64,000 nucleotides of DNA from an uncultured Microbacterium sp. (GTDB lineage: Bacteria; Actinomycetota; Actinomycetes; Actinomycetales; Microbacteriaceae). The stretch is taken from positions 124,001 to 188,000 of the forward strand of contig NZ_CANLCY010000001.1 of the NCBI RefSeq assembly GCF_947489255.1, given 5' to 3'. A program made the translations under genes and the position numbers. This document shows positions 45,171-53,023 of this stretch, one piece after another. Positions within the stretch are counted from its first letter, which is position 1. Every line of letters begins with the position of its first letter. The notes below the pieces were generated by a model. That model made no database searches. It saw only the letters and a list, made by a program, of their open reading frames with translations, and was not told the DNA's origin.

Positions 45171-45692
45171 ATGCGATCCCCCCGCCCGCTGCTCCTCGCC
45201 ACGCTCCTCGGCGCCGGTCTCGTGCTGTCCGCCTGCACCGGTCCGACGGCATCCGAGACCGGTCCCGTCGACGCCGCTTCGGCGGCCCCCGCTTCGCCGA
45301 CCGCGGTCCCCACTCCCACCGCCACCGCCTCGGCATCCCCCGAACCCGGCCCCGTCGAACGGTTCGAGTCGTGGTGGACGGCGGTGCGCGCCGCCGACAC
45401 GGTGGCCGCCTGCGGCGCCCTCACCGAGCCCCTGCAGCAGCGCATGATCCAGGAGTACAACGACACCATCGGTGCCGGGATCACCGACTGCGCCACGCTC
45501 ATCGCGCAGACCTCGGCGCTGTATGCCGCGACCGGAATGTCTGCCGACGTCGATGTGCAGGTCGTCTCCGAGACGGCGTCGGACGCGGTGCTCGACGTCA
45601 CCTACGCCGGTGGCGATTGCGGCACGGTCCACCTCGACCGCTCGAGCGGGTCGTGGATGCTGACCGAGCTCAGCATGGAGTGCGCCGGCTGA
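45171..45692 (+). CDS. Lipoprotein of unknown function
   Basis: A 173-residue protein with a signal peptide and lipobox VLSAC (Cys at about 23). A linker rich in Ala, Pro, Ser and Thr (about residues 28-60) leads to a compact domain of about 110 residues with FESWWTAVRAADTVAACGAL and three further Cys residues, which could make disulfides outside the cell. No family is recognised. It ends four bases from a convergent small membrane protein gene. Confidence 0.65.
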   Translation: MRSPRPLLLATLLGAGLVLSACTGPTASETGPVDAASAAPASPTAVPTPTATASASPEPGPVERFESWWTAVRAADTVAACGALTEPLQQRMIQEYNDTIGAGITDCATLIAQTSALYAATGMSADVDVQVVSETASDAVLDVTYAGGDCGTVHLDRSSGSWMLTELSMECAG

Positions 45693-45696
45693 CGCC

Positions 45697-46062
45697 TCAG
45701 TTGAGCAGTTCGCTGAAGAAGCCGATCGAGATCGAGAGCAGACCCGCCGCGACCCCGGCGATGAAGCCCGCGGCGGCGAGCTCGCGCGCCATGCGCGCAT
45801 TCAGGCTCAGGATGCCGCAGACGAACGACACCGCGGCGAGCACCCACATGCCGATCTGGATCCACGGCATCTCGTCGACCTTCGAGATGGTCTGCACCGT
45901 CGCGATGAACAGGTACCAGGCGATGACGATCGCACCGGTGACGATCGCGATGATCGACACGGCCCGCAGGTCGCCCTTCGGGGTGGGCGGCGGGGCGGGT
46001 TCGTCGCGCGGCGGGACGTCGGTCGCCGGTTCGAGCGAATCGGGGAGATCCTCGTCTGCCAT
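45697..46062 (-). CDS. Small three-helix membrane protein
   Basis: A 121-residue protein with a Pro/Glu-rich N-terminus (30 residues) and three hydrophobic helices: AVSIIAIVTGAIVIAWYLFI, WIQIGMWVLAAVSFVCGILS and LAAAGFIAGVAAGLLSISIG. The function is unknown. The shape is like DUF4190-type proteins, but I cannot confirm that. Confidence 0.6.
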   Translation of the reverse strand: MADEDLPDSLEPATDVPPRDEPAPPPTPKGDLRAVSIIAIVTGAIVIAWYLFIATVQTISKVDEMPWIQIGMWVLAAVSFVCGILSLNARMARELAAAGFIAGVAAGLLSISIGFFSELLN

Positions 46063-46189
46063 GCGTCGATCCTCCCAGGTCGAGGGGTGAATCGGGGATG
46101 CCTTGTCGCGCCGTCGTTCTCATGCGACGCGCTCGCTCACGCGGGTCGCGCCGTACTCCCGCCGCGCGAGGCGGCTTAGGCTCGAGGCG

Positions 46190-46942
46190 ATGAGAACCGT
46201 CGGGATCGACCTCGCCGCGGGAGCGCCCGGCACCGCCCTCGCCGAGCTGGAGTGGGCCGACGGCCGCGCGGTGCTCACACTGCTCGAGATCGGCATCCAG
46301 GATGCCGACATCGTGGCATCCGTCGCCTCCGGTGACGCGTGGCTCGGGGTGGACTGCCCGCTCGGCTGGCCCGACGCGTTCGTCGACTTCGTGCGTGCCC
46401 ACCACGGAGCCGTGGAGCCCGCGCTGGGGCCCGTCGAGGGTCACGCCGACTGGCGTCGCCCGCTCGTCTACCGCCGCACCGACCACGTCGTGCGCGAGCG
46501 CATCGGGCGCTGGCCGCTGAGCGTGTCGACCGATCGGCTCGGCGTCACGGCCCTCCGCGGGGCGGGGCTGCTCCGCCGCCTCGCCGCCGTGGGCTTCCCC
46601 GTCGATCGCGCGGCCGAGGGACGCCTGTTCGAGGTGTACCCCGGCGGGTCGCTGCGGCTGTGGGGCTTCGACACGACGGGGTATCGGGTGGATGCCGCCC
46701 GCCGCGCCGTCCTGCTCGAGACCCTGACCGCGCGAGCGCCGTGGCTCGACGTGGGACCCTTCGCCCCCCTCGCGGTCGCGAAAGCGGACGCTTTCGATGC
46801 CGTCATCGCGGCGTTGGCGACGCGCGCCGGGGCACTCGGGCTGTTCGAGGCGCCGGCCCACGAAGCCCTCGACGTCGCGCGGCGGGAGGGGTGGGTCGTG
46901 TTGCCGGACGGTCCCCTGGAGGGGCTGATCGCCGGCGCGTGA
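46190..46942 (+). CDS. DUF429-family protein
   Basis: A 250-residue protein of the DUF429 family, which has an RNase H/actin-like fold of unknown role. It opens with VGIDLAAGAPGTALAELEW, then DAWLGVDCPLGWP, YRRTDHVVRERIGRWPLSVS, and FEVYPGGSLRLWG, the usual acidic and aromatic landmarks. ATG at 46190 was chosen since the conserved strand starts right after it. Confidence 0.75.
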   Translation: MRTVGIDLAAGAPGTALAELEWADGRAVLTLLEIGIQDADIVASVASGDAWLGVDCPLGWPDAFVDFVRAHHGAVEPALGPVEGHADWRRPLVYRRTDHVVRERIGRWPLSVSTDRLGVTALRGAGLLRRLAAVGFPVDRAAEGRLFEVYPGGSLRLWGFDTTGYRVDAARRAVLLETLTARAPWLDVGPFAPLAVAKADAFDAVIAALATRAGALGLFEAPAHEALDVARREGWVVLPDGPLEGLIAGA

Positions 46943-46980
46943 GCGCGCGTCGCGGGCGTCTCAGGCGAGCATCTGAAGCT

Positions 46981-47238
46981 TCACGTGCGCCCCCGTCGGG
47001 CGCGCGCGGCGAACGCGTCCACGGCATCCAGGATCTCGGATGCCTGCCAGATGCGGTTGCGGCTTCCGCCGCCGACCTGGGTCAGCACTCCTGCTGCGGC
47101 GAGCTTGGTGATCGCCGTGCCCGCGGCGACCGTGCTGATGACGAGGGTGGAAGCGACCGACGCCGCAAAGGATAGGACCGTAGCCTTTGCTTGGGGCTCT
47201 CCAATCCCGCCCTTCCGGCCGATCGGAGAACCCGTCAC
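46981..47238 (-). pseudogene. Remnant of a Fic-family protein C-terminus behind arsC
   Basis: An 85-residue frame beginning with GTG that overlaps the arsC stop by four bases (GTGA). Its last 50 residues (TVAAGTAITKLAAAGVLTQV, then GGGSRNRIWQASEILDAVDA, then FAARAR) look like the winged-helix C-terminus of Fic/DOC family proteins; the catalytic Fic domain is absent. I read it as a decayed fragment left at the edge of the arsenic island, although the start-stop overlap means it could still be translated as a small DNA-binding protein. Confidence 0.55.
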
Positions 47239-47636
47239 GCGGCGGACAAGCTCGCAATCAGCCCCTCGACGCGACCCTTGATCTCGTCGCGGATGCGCCG
47301 CACGGCGTCGAGGTCTTGACCTGCGGGGTCGTCGAGCTCCCAGTCCTCGTAGCGCTTGCCCGGGAAGATGGGGCACGCGTCGCCGCAGCCCATCGTGATG
47401 ACCACGTCGGACGTCTTCACGGCGTCGACCGTGAGTACCTTCGGCTGGTTCGCCGAGATGTCGATGCCCTCTTCCGCCATCGCGTCGATCGCGGTGGGGT
47501 TGATGGCGTCTTTGGGCGCGGATCCGGCGGAGAGCACGTCGATACGGTCGCCGGCGAGCTGCTGCAGGTAGCCGGCGGCCATCTGCGAGCGTCCGGCGTT
47601 GTGGACGCAGACGAAAAGGACGGTGGGTCGGGTCAT
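47235..47636 (-). CDS. arsC: Arsenate reductase ArsC, thioredoxin-coupled type
   Basis: A 133-residue LMW-phosphatase-fold arsenate reductase that turns arsenate into arsenite. The P-loop is CVHNAGRS (Cys10, C-x5-R). The redox relay cysteines Cys84 and Cys88 are in GCGDACPIFPGKRYEDW, with WELDDP following, as in the pI258-type enzymes reduced by thioredoxin. It lies 15 bases downstream of the arsR-arsC fusion gene on the same strand. Confidence 0.9.
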   Translation of the reverse strand: MTRPTVLFVCVHNAGRSQMAAGYLQQLAGDRIDVLSAGSAPKDAINPTAIDAMAEEGIDISANQPKVLTVDAVKTSDVVITMGCGDACPIFPGKRYEDWELDDPAGQDLDAVRRIRDEIKGRVEGLIASLSAA

Positions 47637-47651
47637 GGTGCGCTCCGGTGG

Positions 47652-48317
47652 TCAGGCGGCGAGGTGGGGGAGGAGCCCGTCGATACGGCGGGCGAGATGT
47701 CGATAGGTCTCTTCGAAGGCGTCCGCGGTGTTCGAGGGAACCGGGTCGGGCACCGACCAATGGAGGTCAGTTTTCTCGAGGGCCTCGTGGGCGTTGTCGC
47801 ACACACTGATCAGCAGGTCGTCGTCGTGGCGGATATCGGCGAGCAGCTTGGGTGCGGCGTCATGCAGGTCGAGGTCGTGCCGCGCGGCGACCGCGATGGC
47901 CCCCGGCGCGACGGCGGGCGACGGGGTGGTTCCGGCTGAGGCGGCGGGGACATCGCTGCGGGTGCGCCACAGGTGCTCGGCGAGCTGAGAGCGGGCGGAG
48001 TTCGCGGTGCACACGAACACCACTCGCGGTGCCGTGAAGATCGTGCTGCCGGAGATCGGACCGGTGGCGTCCGGCGACAGCGAGACGTAGGTGCGGCGGC
48101 GATCACCCTCCGAGCGCGAGCGGACGACGATGCCCGCTCGCTCGAGCACCTTGAGGTGATGGGACAACAGGTTCGAGGCGATATTGATGCGCGCGAGCAT
48201 CTCGAGGGGGGAGAGGTCGCCCGTCTCGAGCAGGTCGACGATCTGCAGTCGCGCGGGGTCGGCGAGGGCGGCGTGCCGTGCGGCGCGCCTCTCGAGGTCT
48301 GTTTGCTCACCGTTCAT
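47652..48317 (-). CDS. ArsR repressor fused to an LMW-phosphatase/ArsC domain
   Basis: A 221-residue fusion. Residues 1-90 are an ArsR winged helix (ADPARLQIVDLLETGDLSPL, then LLSHHLKVLERAGIVVRSRS). From about 97 a phosphatase-fold domain begins, with P-loop CTANSARS and later VCDNAHEAL and WSVPDP. It may both sense and reduce arsenate. It should bind the palindrome in the 49-base gap to the divergent aquaporin operon and control both directions. GNAT and ArsO genes lie in a further operon. Confidence 0.85.
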   Translation of the reverse strand: MNGEQTDLERRAARHAALADPARLQIVDLLETGDLSPLEMLARINIASNLLSHHLKVLERAGIVVRSRSEGDRRRTYVSLSPDATGPISGSTIFTAPRVVFVCTANSARSQLAEHLWRTRSDVPAASAGTTPSPAVAPGAIAVAARHDLDLHDAAPKLLADIRHDDDLLISVCDNAHEALEKTDLHWSVPDPVPSNTADAFEETYRHLARRIDGLLPHLAA

Positions 48318-48321
48318 TGTC

Positions 48322-48335
48322 TCAATATTGATTGA
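48322..48335. promoter_or_regulatory. ArsR-type operator between the two ars operons
   Basis: TCAATATTGA (48322-48331) is a perfect palindrome, and TCAAT (48322-48326) is also repeated in inverse at ATTGA (48331-48335). The AT-rich site lies 5 bases upstream of the fusion gene start and about 32 bases upstream of the aquaporin start, so one repressor could shut both promoters. Confidence 0.65.
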
Positions 48336-48366
48336 TGTAGTGTGGCGCCGTCAAGGTAGGAGAGAC

Positions 48367-49086
48367 ATGAATTCACAGACGATCGCCCCCGTCTTCGCCG
48401 AAGCGGTGGGCACCGCAGCGCTGGTCTGCGTCGTGGTGGGCTCGGGGATCGCCGCGTCATCCCTGACGGATGACGCGGGTCTTCAGCTCCTGGCCAACAG
48501 CATCGCGACGGCCATGGGCCTGTTCGTGCTCATCTCCGTCCTCGGTCCCGTCTCGGGTGCTCACCTCAACCCGGCCGTCACGGTGGTCGATCTGTTCCGC
48601 CCGGGAAGCGCCCTCTCAGGCCGCGTGGGCCGCGCCGCGCTCTACGTGACCGCACAGCTGGTCGGGGCGATCGGCGGAAGTGTTCTGGCGAACGCCATGT
48701 TCGATGTTCCCCAGGCGCTGTCCACCACCGACCGCGGCGGGCTCGGGGTGCTCCTCGGAGAAGTGGTGGCGACGGCCGGGTTGATCGTCGTCATCCTGCT
48801 CGCCGCACGCCACGGCGCGGGACGCGCGGTCGCCCTGTGGGTCGCGGCCTACATCGGCAGCGCCTACTGGTTCACCAGCTCCACCTCCTTCGCGAACCCG
48901 GCCGTCACCGTCGGGCGGATCTTCACCGACACGTTCGCCGGCATCGCCCCCGCCTCCGCCGCCCCCTTCGTGCTGGCGCAACTGCTCGGCGCCGCCGTGG
49001 GCGTGGCGGTGGCCTCCCTGCTCCTGGCGTGGCCCCCGCGCGTGCCACGCGACGCCGTCGCCGCTCCCGTCGTCTCATCCCTCTGA
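48367..49086 (+). CDS. Aquaporin-family channel of the ars cluster (AqpS-like)
   Basis: A 239-residue MIP-family channel with motifs HLNPAVT and FANPAVT and six helices. The first gene of the plus-strand ars operon, it is in the position where other clusters carry arsB or acr3. In Sinorhizobium the aquaglyceroporin AqpS gives a downhill path for arsenite formed by ArsC; the same is inferred here. GGTAGGAGAGAC precedes the ATG. It is only distantly similar to the water channel at 31332. Confidence 0.82.
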   Translation: MNSQTIAPVFAEAVGTAALVCVVVGSGIAASSLTDDAGLQLLANSIATAMGLFVLISVLGPVSGAHLNPAVTVVDLFRPGSALSGRVGRAALYVTAQLVGAIGGSVLANAMFDVPQALSTTDRGGLGVLLGEVVATAGLIVVILLAARHGAGRAVALWVAAYIGSAYWFTSSTSFANPAVTVGRIFTDTFAGIAPASAAPFVLAQLLGAAVGVAVASLLLAWPPRVPRDAVAAPVVSSL

Positions 49087-49101
49087 CCCGAAGGACCCCT
49101 C

Positions 49102-50487
49102 ATGCACATCGTCGCCATCGGCGGGAGTGACGCCGGCATCTCGGCCGCGCTCCGCGCTCGCGAGCTCGACCCGTCCGTCGACGTCACCGTCGTGGTCGCC
49201 GACGCCTACCCGAACTACTCCATCTGCGGCATCCCCTACTTCTTCTCCGGAGAGGTGACGCCCTGGCAGTCGCTCGCGCATCGCACCGCAGCCGACCTCG
49301 AAGCGACCGGCATGCACCTCCGGCTCGACACCCTCGCCACCGACATCGACGTCGAGGGTCACCGCCTTCACCTGCGGGGGGCGGACGGTGTGCAGAGCCA
49401 CCTCGACTACGACGCCCTCGTCGTGGGGACCGGCGCTCTCCCGTCGCACGCGGGGATCGAGGGGCTCGGCGCCCTGGGGCCCGCGGACGGTGTGCACGTC
49501 ATCCACTCCATGGGCGACACCTTCGCCCTCGACCACGACCTGAACGCGCGCAGCCCCCGCAGCGCCATCATCATCGGCGCGGGCTACGTCGGGCTCGAGA
49601 TGGCGGAAGCCTTCATCGCGCGGGGAATGCAGGTCACCCAGCTGCAGCGCGGACCCGAGGTGCTCTCGACGCTGGATGCCGAGCTGGGCGCGCTGGTGCG
49701 CGACGAGCTCATCGCGCACGGCGTCACCGTGCGCACCTCGACCGTCGTTCGGGGCATCGAGAAATCGGGGACGGAACTCACCGTCCACGCCCTCACCGAC
49801 GGCGAGGAGCGCGCGTATACGGCCGATCTCGTCCTGGCCGTCGTCGGTGTCCGCCCGAACACCGAGCTGTTGAGACGAGCCGGGGCATCGCTCGGGGCGG
49901 GCTCGGCGGTCGCCGTCGATGCGTCGATGCGCACGGGGTTGCCCGACGTCTTCGCCGCCGGCGACGGCGTCATCACCCACCACCGTTTGCTCGGCGAGAC
50001 CTACCTCCCCCTCGGCACCACCGCCCACAAGCAGGGCCGCGTCGCCGGAGAGAACGCGCTCGGCGGCACCGCCCGCTTCGCCGGTTCGGTCGGCACGCAG
50101 GTGGTGAAGGTGTTCGATCTCGTCGCCTCGCGCACCGGGCTCCGTCATCACGAGGCCGCTGCCGCCGGCTACTCCCCGCTCACCACGCAGAGCGTCGCCG
50201 ACGACCACAAGCGCTACTACCCGGGCGCGCAGCCGATCTCCCTCCGCATCACCGGCGACGAGAACACCGGACTGCTCCTCGGCGCGCAGCTGGTCGGGCG
50301 CCTGGGCACCGAGACCGCGAAACGCGTGGACACGTATGCCACCGCGTTGTTCGCCGGCCTGAGCGTCGAGCAGGTCAGCGATCTCGACCTCTCCTACACC
50401 CCGCCCCTCGGATCCCCGTGGGACGCCGTCCAGATCGCGACCCAGGCCTGGTCGCGTCAGCAGCATTCCTCTGGAGGACACGCATGA
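49102..50487 (+). CDS. CoA-disulfide-reductase-like flavoprotein of the ars cluster
   Basis: A 461-residue FAD/NAD(P) oxidoreductase. FAD binding is at VAIGGSDAGISAALRA, NAD(P) binding at AIIIGAGYVGLEMAEAFIAR, and the second FAD motif at GLPDVFAAGDG. Cys42 in SICGIPYFFSG corresponds to the catalytic cysteine of CoA disulfide reductase and NADH oxidase. The C-terminal dimerisation domain has YYPGAQPISLRI. Genes of this type recur in ars operons, where the substrate is unknown. Its stop overlaps the ArsC start by four bases. Confidence 0.83.
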   Translation: MHIVAIGGSDAGISAALRARELDPSVDVTVVVADAYPNYSICGIPYFFSGEVTPWQSLAHRTAADLEATGMHLRLDTLATDIDVEGHRLHLRGADGVQSHLDYDALVVGTGALPSHAGIEGLGALGPADGVHVIHSMGDTFALDHDLNARSPRSAIIIGAGYVGLEMAEAFIARGMQVTQLQRGPEVLSTLDAELGALVRDELIAHGVTVRTSTVVRGIEKSGTELTVHALTDGEERAYTADLVLAVVGVRPNTELLRRAGASLGAGSAVAVDASMRTGLPDVFAAGDGVITHHRLLGETYLPLGTTAHKQGRVAGENALGGTARFAGSVGTQVVKVFDLVASRTGLRHHEAAAAGYSPLTTQSVADDHKRYYPGAQPISLRITGDENTGLLLGAQLVGRLGTETAKRVDTYATALFAGLSVEQVSDLDLSYTPPLGSPWDAVQIATQAWSRQQHSSGGHA

Positions 50488-50879
50488 CCGCCCCCACCGT
50501 CCTGTTCATCTGCACGCACAACGCCGGACGCTCGCAGCTCGGCGCGCACCTCATGGACCACGTCGCACAGGGGAGGGTGCGCGTCCTCAGCGGCGGTGTC
50601 GCCCCGGCCGACCGGATCAATCCCGCCATCGCCACCACCCTCTCGGAGCTCGGGATCGACACGACCGACGCCACACCCCGGGCCGTGACGGCCGACGACC
50701 TCGCCACTGCCGACGTGGTGGTGACGATGAAGCCCAACCTCGACCTTCCCGGTCCGGTTCGCGGGGAGCACGTGCAGTGGAGCTTCCCCGACCCCGCCGA
50801 ATGGGATGCCGACGGCGCCCGTGGAATGCGCGACGCGGTCAAGAGCGCGGTGGAAGATCTCGAGCGGCGTCTGCGCTAG
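50484..50879 (+). CDS. Single-cysteine arsenate reductase-like protein
   Basis: A 131-residue LMW-phosphatase-fold protein. The P-loop is CTHNAGRS (Cys10), but the relay cysteines of the ArsC at 47235 are absent: VVVTMKPNLDLPGP replaces the GCGDAC block. It therefore resembles the corynebacterial ArsC1/ArsC2 enzymes that form a mycothiol adduct and are reduced by mycoredoxin. It closes the aquaporin-flavoprotein operon and abuts a convergent gene (stops overlap). Confidence 0.82.
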   Translation: MTAPTVLFICTHNAGRSQLGAHLMDHVAQGRVRVLSGGVAPADRINPAIATTLSELGIDTTDATPRAVTADDLATADVVVTMKPNLDLPGPVRGEHVQWSFPDPAEWDADGARGMRDAVKSAVEDLERRLR

Positions 50880-51151
50880 ACGGCCCGCGCGCATCGCAGC
50901 GCGATCTCGCCGTCGCCCGTGAGGTGGTATTCCGCCCCCTTGCGGGCGACCCAGCCGAGGTTCGTCAGGCGCCACAGCGTCTCATCCCGCATCCTCGGCA
51001 ACCGCTCGCGGTGTCCGGCGCCGAGGTCGGGACGTCGACGCTCCCATTCGCGAAGGATCCCTTCGCGGGTGAGTGGGCCCATGGCGGACAGGATCTGCAG
51101 GACCAGGGCTCGCACGGCGGTGAGGTGTCGCGCGACGTCGATCTCGCTCAT
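50876..51151 (-). CDS. Small winged-helix-like protein
   Basis: A 91-residue protein with a likely winged helix: VRALVLQILSAMGPLTREGI as the first helices, then MRDETLWRLTNLGWVARKGA and a beta wing EYHLTGDGEIALR. It looks like a PadR- or marR-type half domain, but no family is certain. The ATG overlaps the stop of the GNAT gene upstream by four bases, so it belongs to the ArsO-GNAT operon. Confidence 0.6.
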   Translation of the reverse strand: MSEIDVARHLTAVRALVLQILSAMGPLTREGILREWERRRPDLGAGHRERLPRMRDETLWRLTNLGWVARKGAEYHLTGDGEIALRCARAV

Positions 51152-51660
51152 CCGCGCCCGTTCATCGCGCTGCGCCGCTCGATCAGCACGGTGTCCCGCC
51201 ACTGCCCGGCCCACGGACCCACGAGGGAGCGTGCGATCCGCTCGCGTCGGCCCACCTCGCGGAAGCCGAGGCCCTCGTGCAGGCGGAGGGATGCCGTGTT
51301 CTCGGGGAACACGCTGGACTGGATCGTCCAGACCCCGTTCATCTCGGCCGAGGCGATGAACGCCCGCACGAGAGCGACACCGATGCCCCGTCCCTGTGCG
51401 CGAGCGGCGACGTACACGGAATGCTCGACGACACCGCGGTACGCGGCGCGGGCCGATACCGGCGACGCCGCCACCCACCCGACGACCGCGTGCGCGTCAT
51501 CGACGGCGACCAGTCGACCGAACCGGGCCTTGGCCTGATCGAACGCGTCCCAGGTCGGCGTCTCGGTCTCGAAGGTGGCGTTGCCGCCCTCGATGCCCTC
51601 GCGGTAGATGTCCTCCACCGCGGCCCAGTCCGCTCGTTCGAGCGCGCGCACGAGCGTCAT
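51148..51660 (-). CDS. GNAT N-acetyltransferase, ArsN/phosphinothricin-acetyltransferase-like
   Basis: A 170-residue GNAT enzyme. The pattern DIYREGIEGGNATFETETPT near the start, then VVGWVAASPVSARAAYRGVV, and the acetyl-CoA loop ARAQGRGIGVAL match phosphinothricin acetyltransferases. Members inside ars operons (ArsN1) acetylate arsinothricin, an arsenic-containing antibiotic. This role is inferred from family and position. ATG at 51660 lies one base past the upstream stop; an in-frame ATG at 51681 is an alternative start. Confidence 0.78.
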   Translation of the reverse strand: MTLVRALERADWAAVEDIYREGIEGGNATFETETPTWDAFDQAKARFGRLVAVDDAHAVVGWVAASPVSARAAYRGVVEHSVYVAARAQGRGIGVALVRAFIASAEMNGVWTIQSSVFPENTASLRLHEGLGFREVGRRERIARSLVGPWAGQWRDTVLIERRSAMNGRG

Positions 51661-51661
51661 G

Positions 51662-52939
51662 TCAGCAGCACCCACCGGCATCCGTCGAGCACACGCCCGT
51701 GGCCGGCAGCGTCAGCTCGACGCGAGAAGCCGAGGCCATGTCGCCCGCGAGCCACGCCACGATCGAACGCACCTGCTCGTACCCGGTGGCCAGCAGGAAC
51801 GTGGGCGCGCGGCCGTACGACTTCATCCCGACGAGGAAGAAGCCGTGCTCGGGGTGCGTCAGCTCCCGGAATCCGTGCGGCTCGACGGTGCCGCACGAGT
51901 GCACGTTCGGGTCGATGAGCGGAGCGAGCAGGCGCGGCGCCTCGACGACGGCATCCAGGTCGGTGCGGATCTCGCGCAGCGGGGCGAGGTCGGGCCGGAA
52001 TCCGGTCGCGTTGACCACGACGTCGGCGGTCACCTCGGCGAGTTCGCCGCGTCGTGTTCCGGAGAGGTGGATGCCATCCGGTCGGGCCTCGACACGGCCG
52101 ATCTCGAAGGAGTCGATCTTGTCGACGGCGCCGGCCTCGACGTACCGGTCCACGCGCGCGCCGAGCTGCGCGCGACCGACGAGCTCGTCGTCGGCCGACG
52201 ACGACACGCGCACGGCGCCGGCGTTGCGGATGAGCCACGTGATGCGCGTGCCGGGGGCGTCGCGCTGTAGGCGGACGAGCGAGATGAGGGTGTTCGCGGC
52301 GGAGTGCCCGGCGCCGACGACGATCGTGTGCCGGCCCGCGAAGCGTTCGCGCTCGCGGCCGAGCACGTCGGGCAGGGCGTGCGAGATCCGCGCGTCGTCG
52401 ATGGTGGGCAGGCCCGTCGACAGCAGCGAGTTGGGCGAGTCGTACGTTCCCGAGGCGTCGAGCACGGCCCGGGCGAGAAGCTCTCCCTTCGGGGTGCGCA
52501 CGAGGAACGGGGTGTTCTCGCGGTCGGCGGAGCGCGTGCGATCCATCCCCTCGCGCGCGACTCCGGTCACCCGCGCGCCGTAGCGGATGTGCTCCGCGAT
52601 GGCGGGCAGCTCCGCGAGCGGGCGCAGGTAGTCGTCGACGAGCTCCCGGCCCGTCGGTGCACGACCCTCGGCCGGCATGGTCCAGCCGGTGGTCTCGAGC
52701 AGGCGGCGGGCGACGGGGTCGACGACCTCGCGCCAAGCCGAGAACAGGCGGGTGTGGCCCCACTGCTGCACGGCGGCCGCGGGAGTGGATGCCGCCTCTA
52801 CGACGACGAAGTCGATTCCTCGGTCGGCGAGGTGCGCGGCGGCGGCGAGGCCCACGGGCCCCGCGCCGATGACGACCACGGGAAGGGCCGCGACGCGGTC
52901 CGTCGTGCGGGGCCGCGGGGTGAGGGTGAGCGTCGACAT
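51662..52939 (-). CDS. ArsO-like NAD(P)/FAD monooxygenase
   Basis: A 425-residue flavoprotein. The N-terminal FAD loop is VVVIGAGPVGLAAAAHLADR, the NADPH loop HTIVVGAGHSAANTLISLVR, and ATGFRPDLAPL near 330 fits class B/FMO-like monooxygenases. The C-terminal tail ends GVCSTDAGGCC, with three Cys that could bind trivalent arsenic. Proteins of this kind in ars operons are called ArsO; their reaction is not firmly known. It is divergent from arsR with an 84-base gap that carries strong palindromes. Confidence 0.78.
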   Translation of the reverse strand: MSTLTLTPRPRTTDRVAALPVVVIGAGPVGLAAAAHLADRGIDFVVVEAASTPAAAVQQWGHTRLFSAWREVVDPVARRLLETTGWTMPAEGRAPTGRELVDDYLRPLAELPAIAEHIRYGARVTGVAREGMDRTRSADRENTPFLVRTPKGELLARAVLDASGTYDSPNSLLSTGLPTIDDARISHALPDVLGRERERFAGRHTIVVGAGHSAANTLISLVRLQRDAPGTRITWLIRNAGAVRVSSSADDELVGRAQLGARVDRYVEAGAVDKIDSFEIGRVEARPDGIHLSGTRRGELAEVTADVVVNATGFRPDLAPLREIRTDLDAVVEAPRLLAPLIDPNVHSCGTVEPHGFRELTHPEHGFFLVGMKSYGRAPTFLLATGYEQVRSIVAWLAGDMASASRVELTLPATGVCSTDAGGCC

Positions 52940-52984
52940 GGGACTCCTCGTGCATCGATGACTGTCGATGCCCCATCGTGCCCG

Positions 52985-53000
52985 CATCCATCGATGGATG
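52985..53000. promoter_or_regulatory. 16-bp perfect palindrome in the arsO-arsR gap
   Basis: CATCCATCGATGGATG is self-complementary over all 16 bases. It lies 24 bases before the arsR start and 45 bases before the arsO-like start. With the following TATCGA repeats (53006-53021) it forms a compact operator region for the divergent pair. Confidence 0.65.
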
Positions 53001-53005
53001 TCAAT

Positions 53006-53021
53006 ATCGACTACTATCGAT
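53006..53021 (+). promoter_or_regulatory. Probable ArsR binding site adjoining the arsR start
   Basis: TATCGA and TATCGAT are separated by four bases, immediately before the arsR ATG. Repeated TATCGA-type half sites close to the start are typical of actinobacterial ArsR/CmtR operators and suggest autoregulation. Confidence 0.5.
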
Positions 53022-53023
53022 GT

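Noticed and set aside
45697..46062. Secure DUF4190 assignment
   Set aside because: Three helices and a Pro-rich N-terminus fit loosely, but no defining motif could be read.
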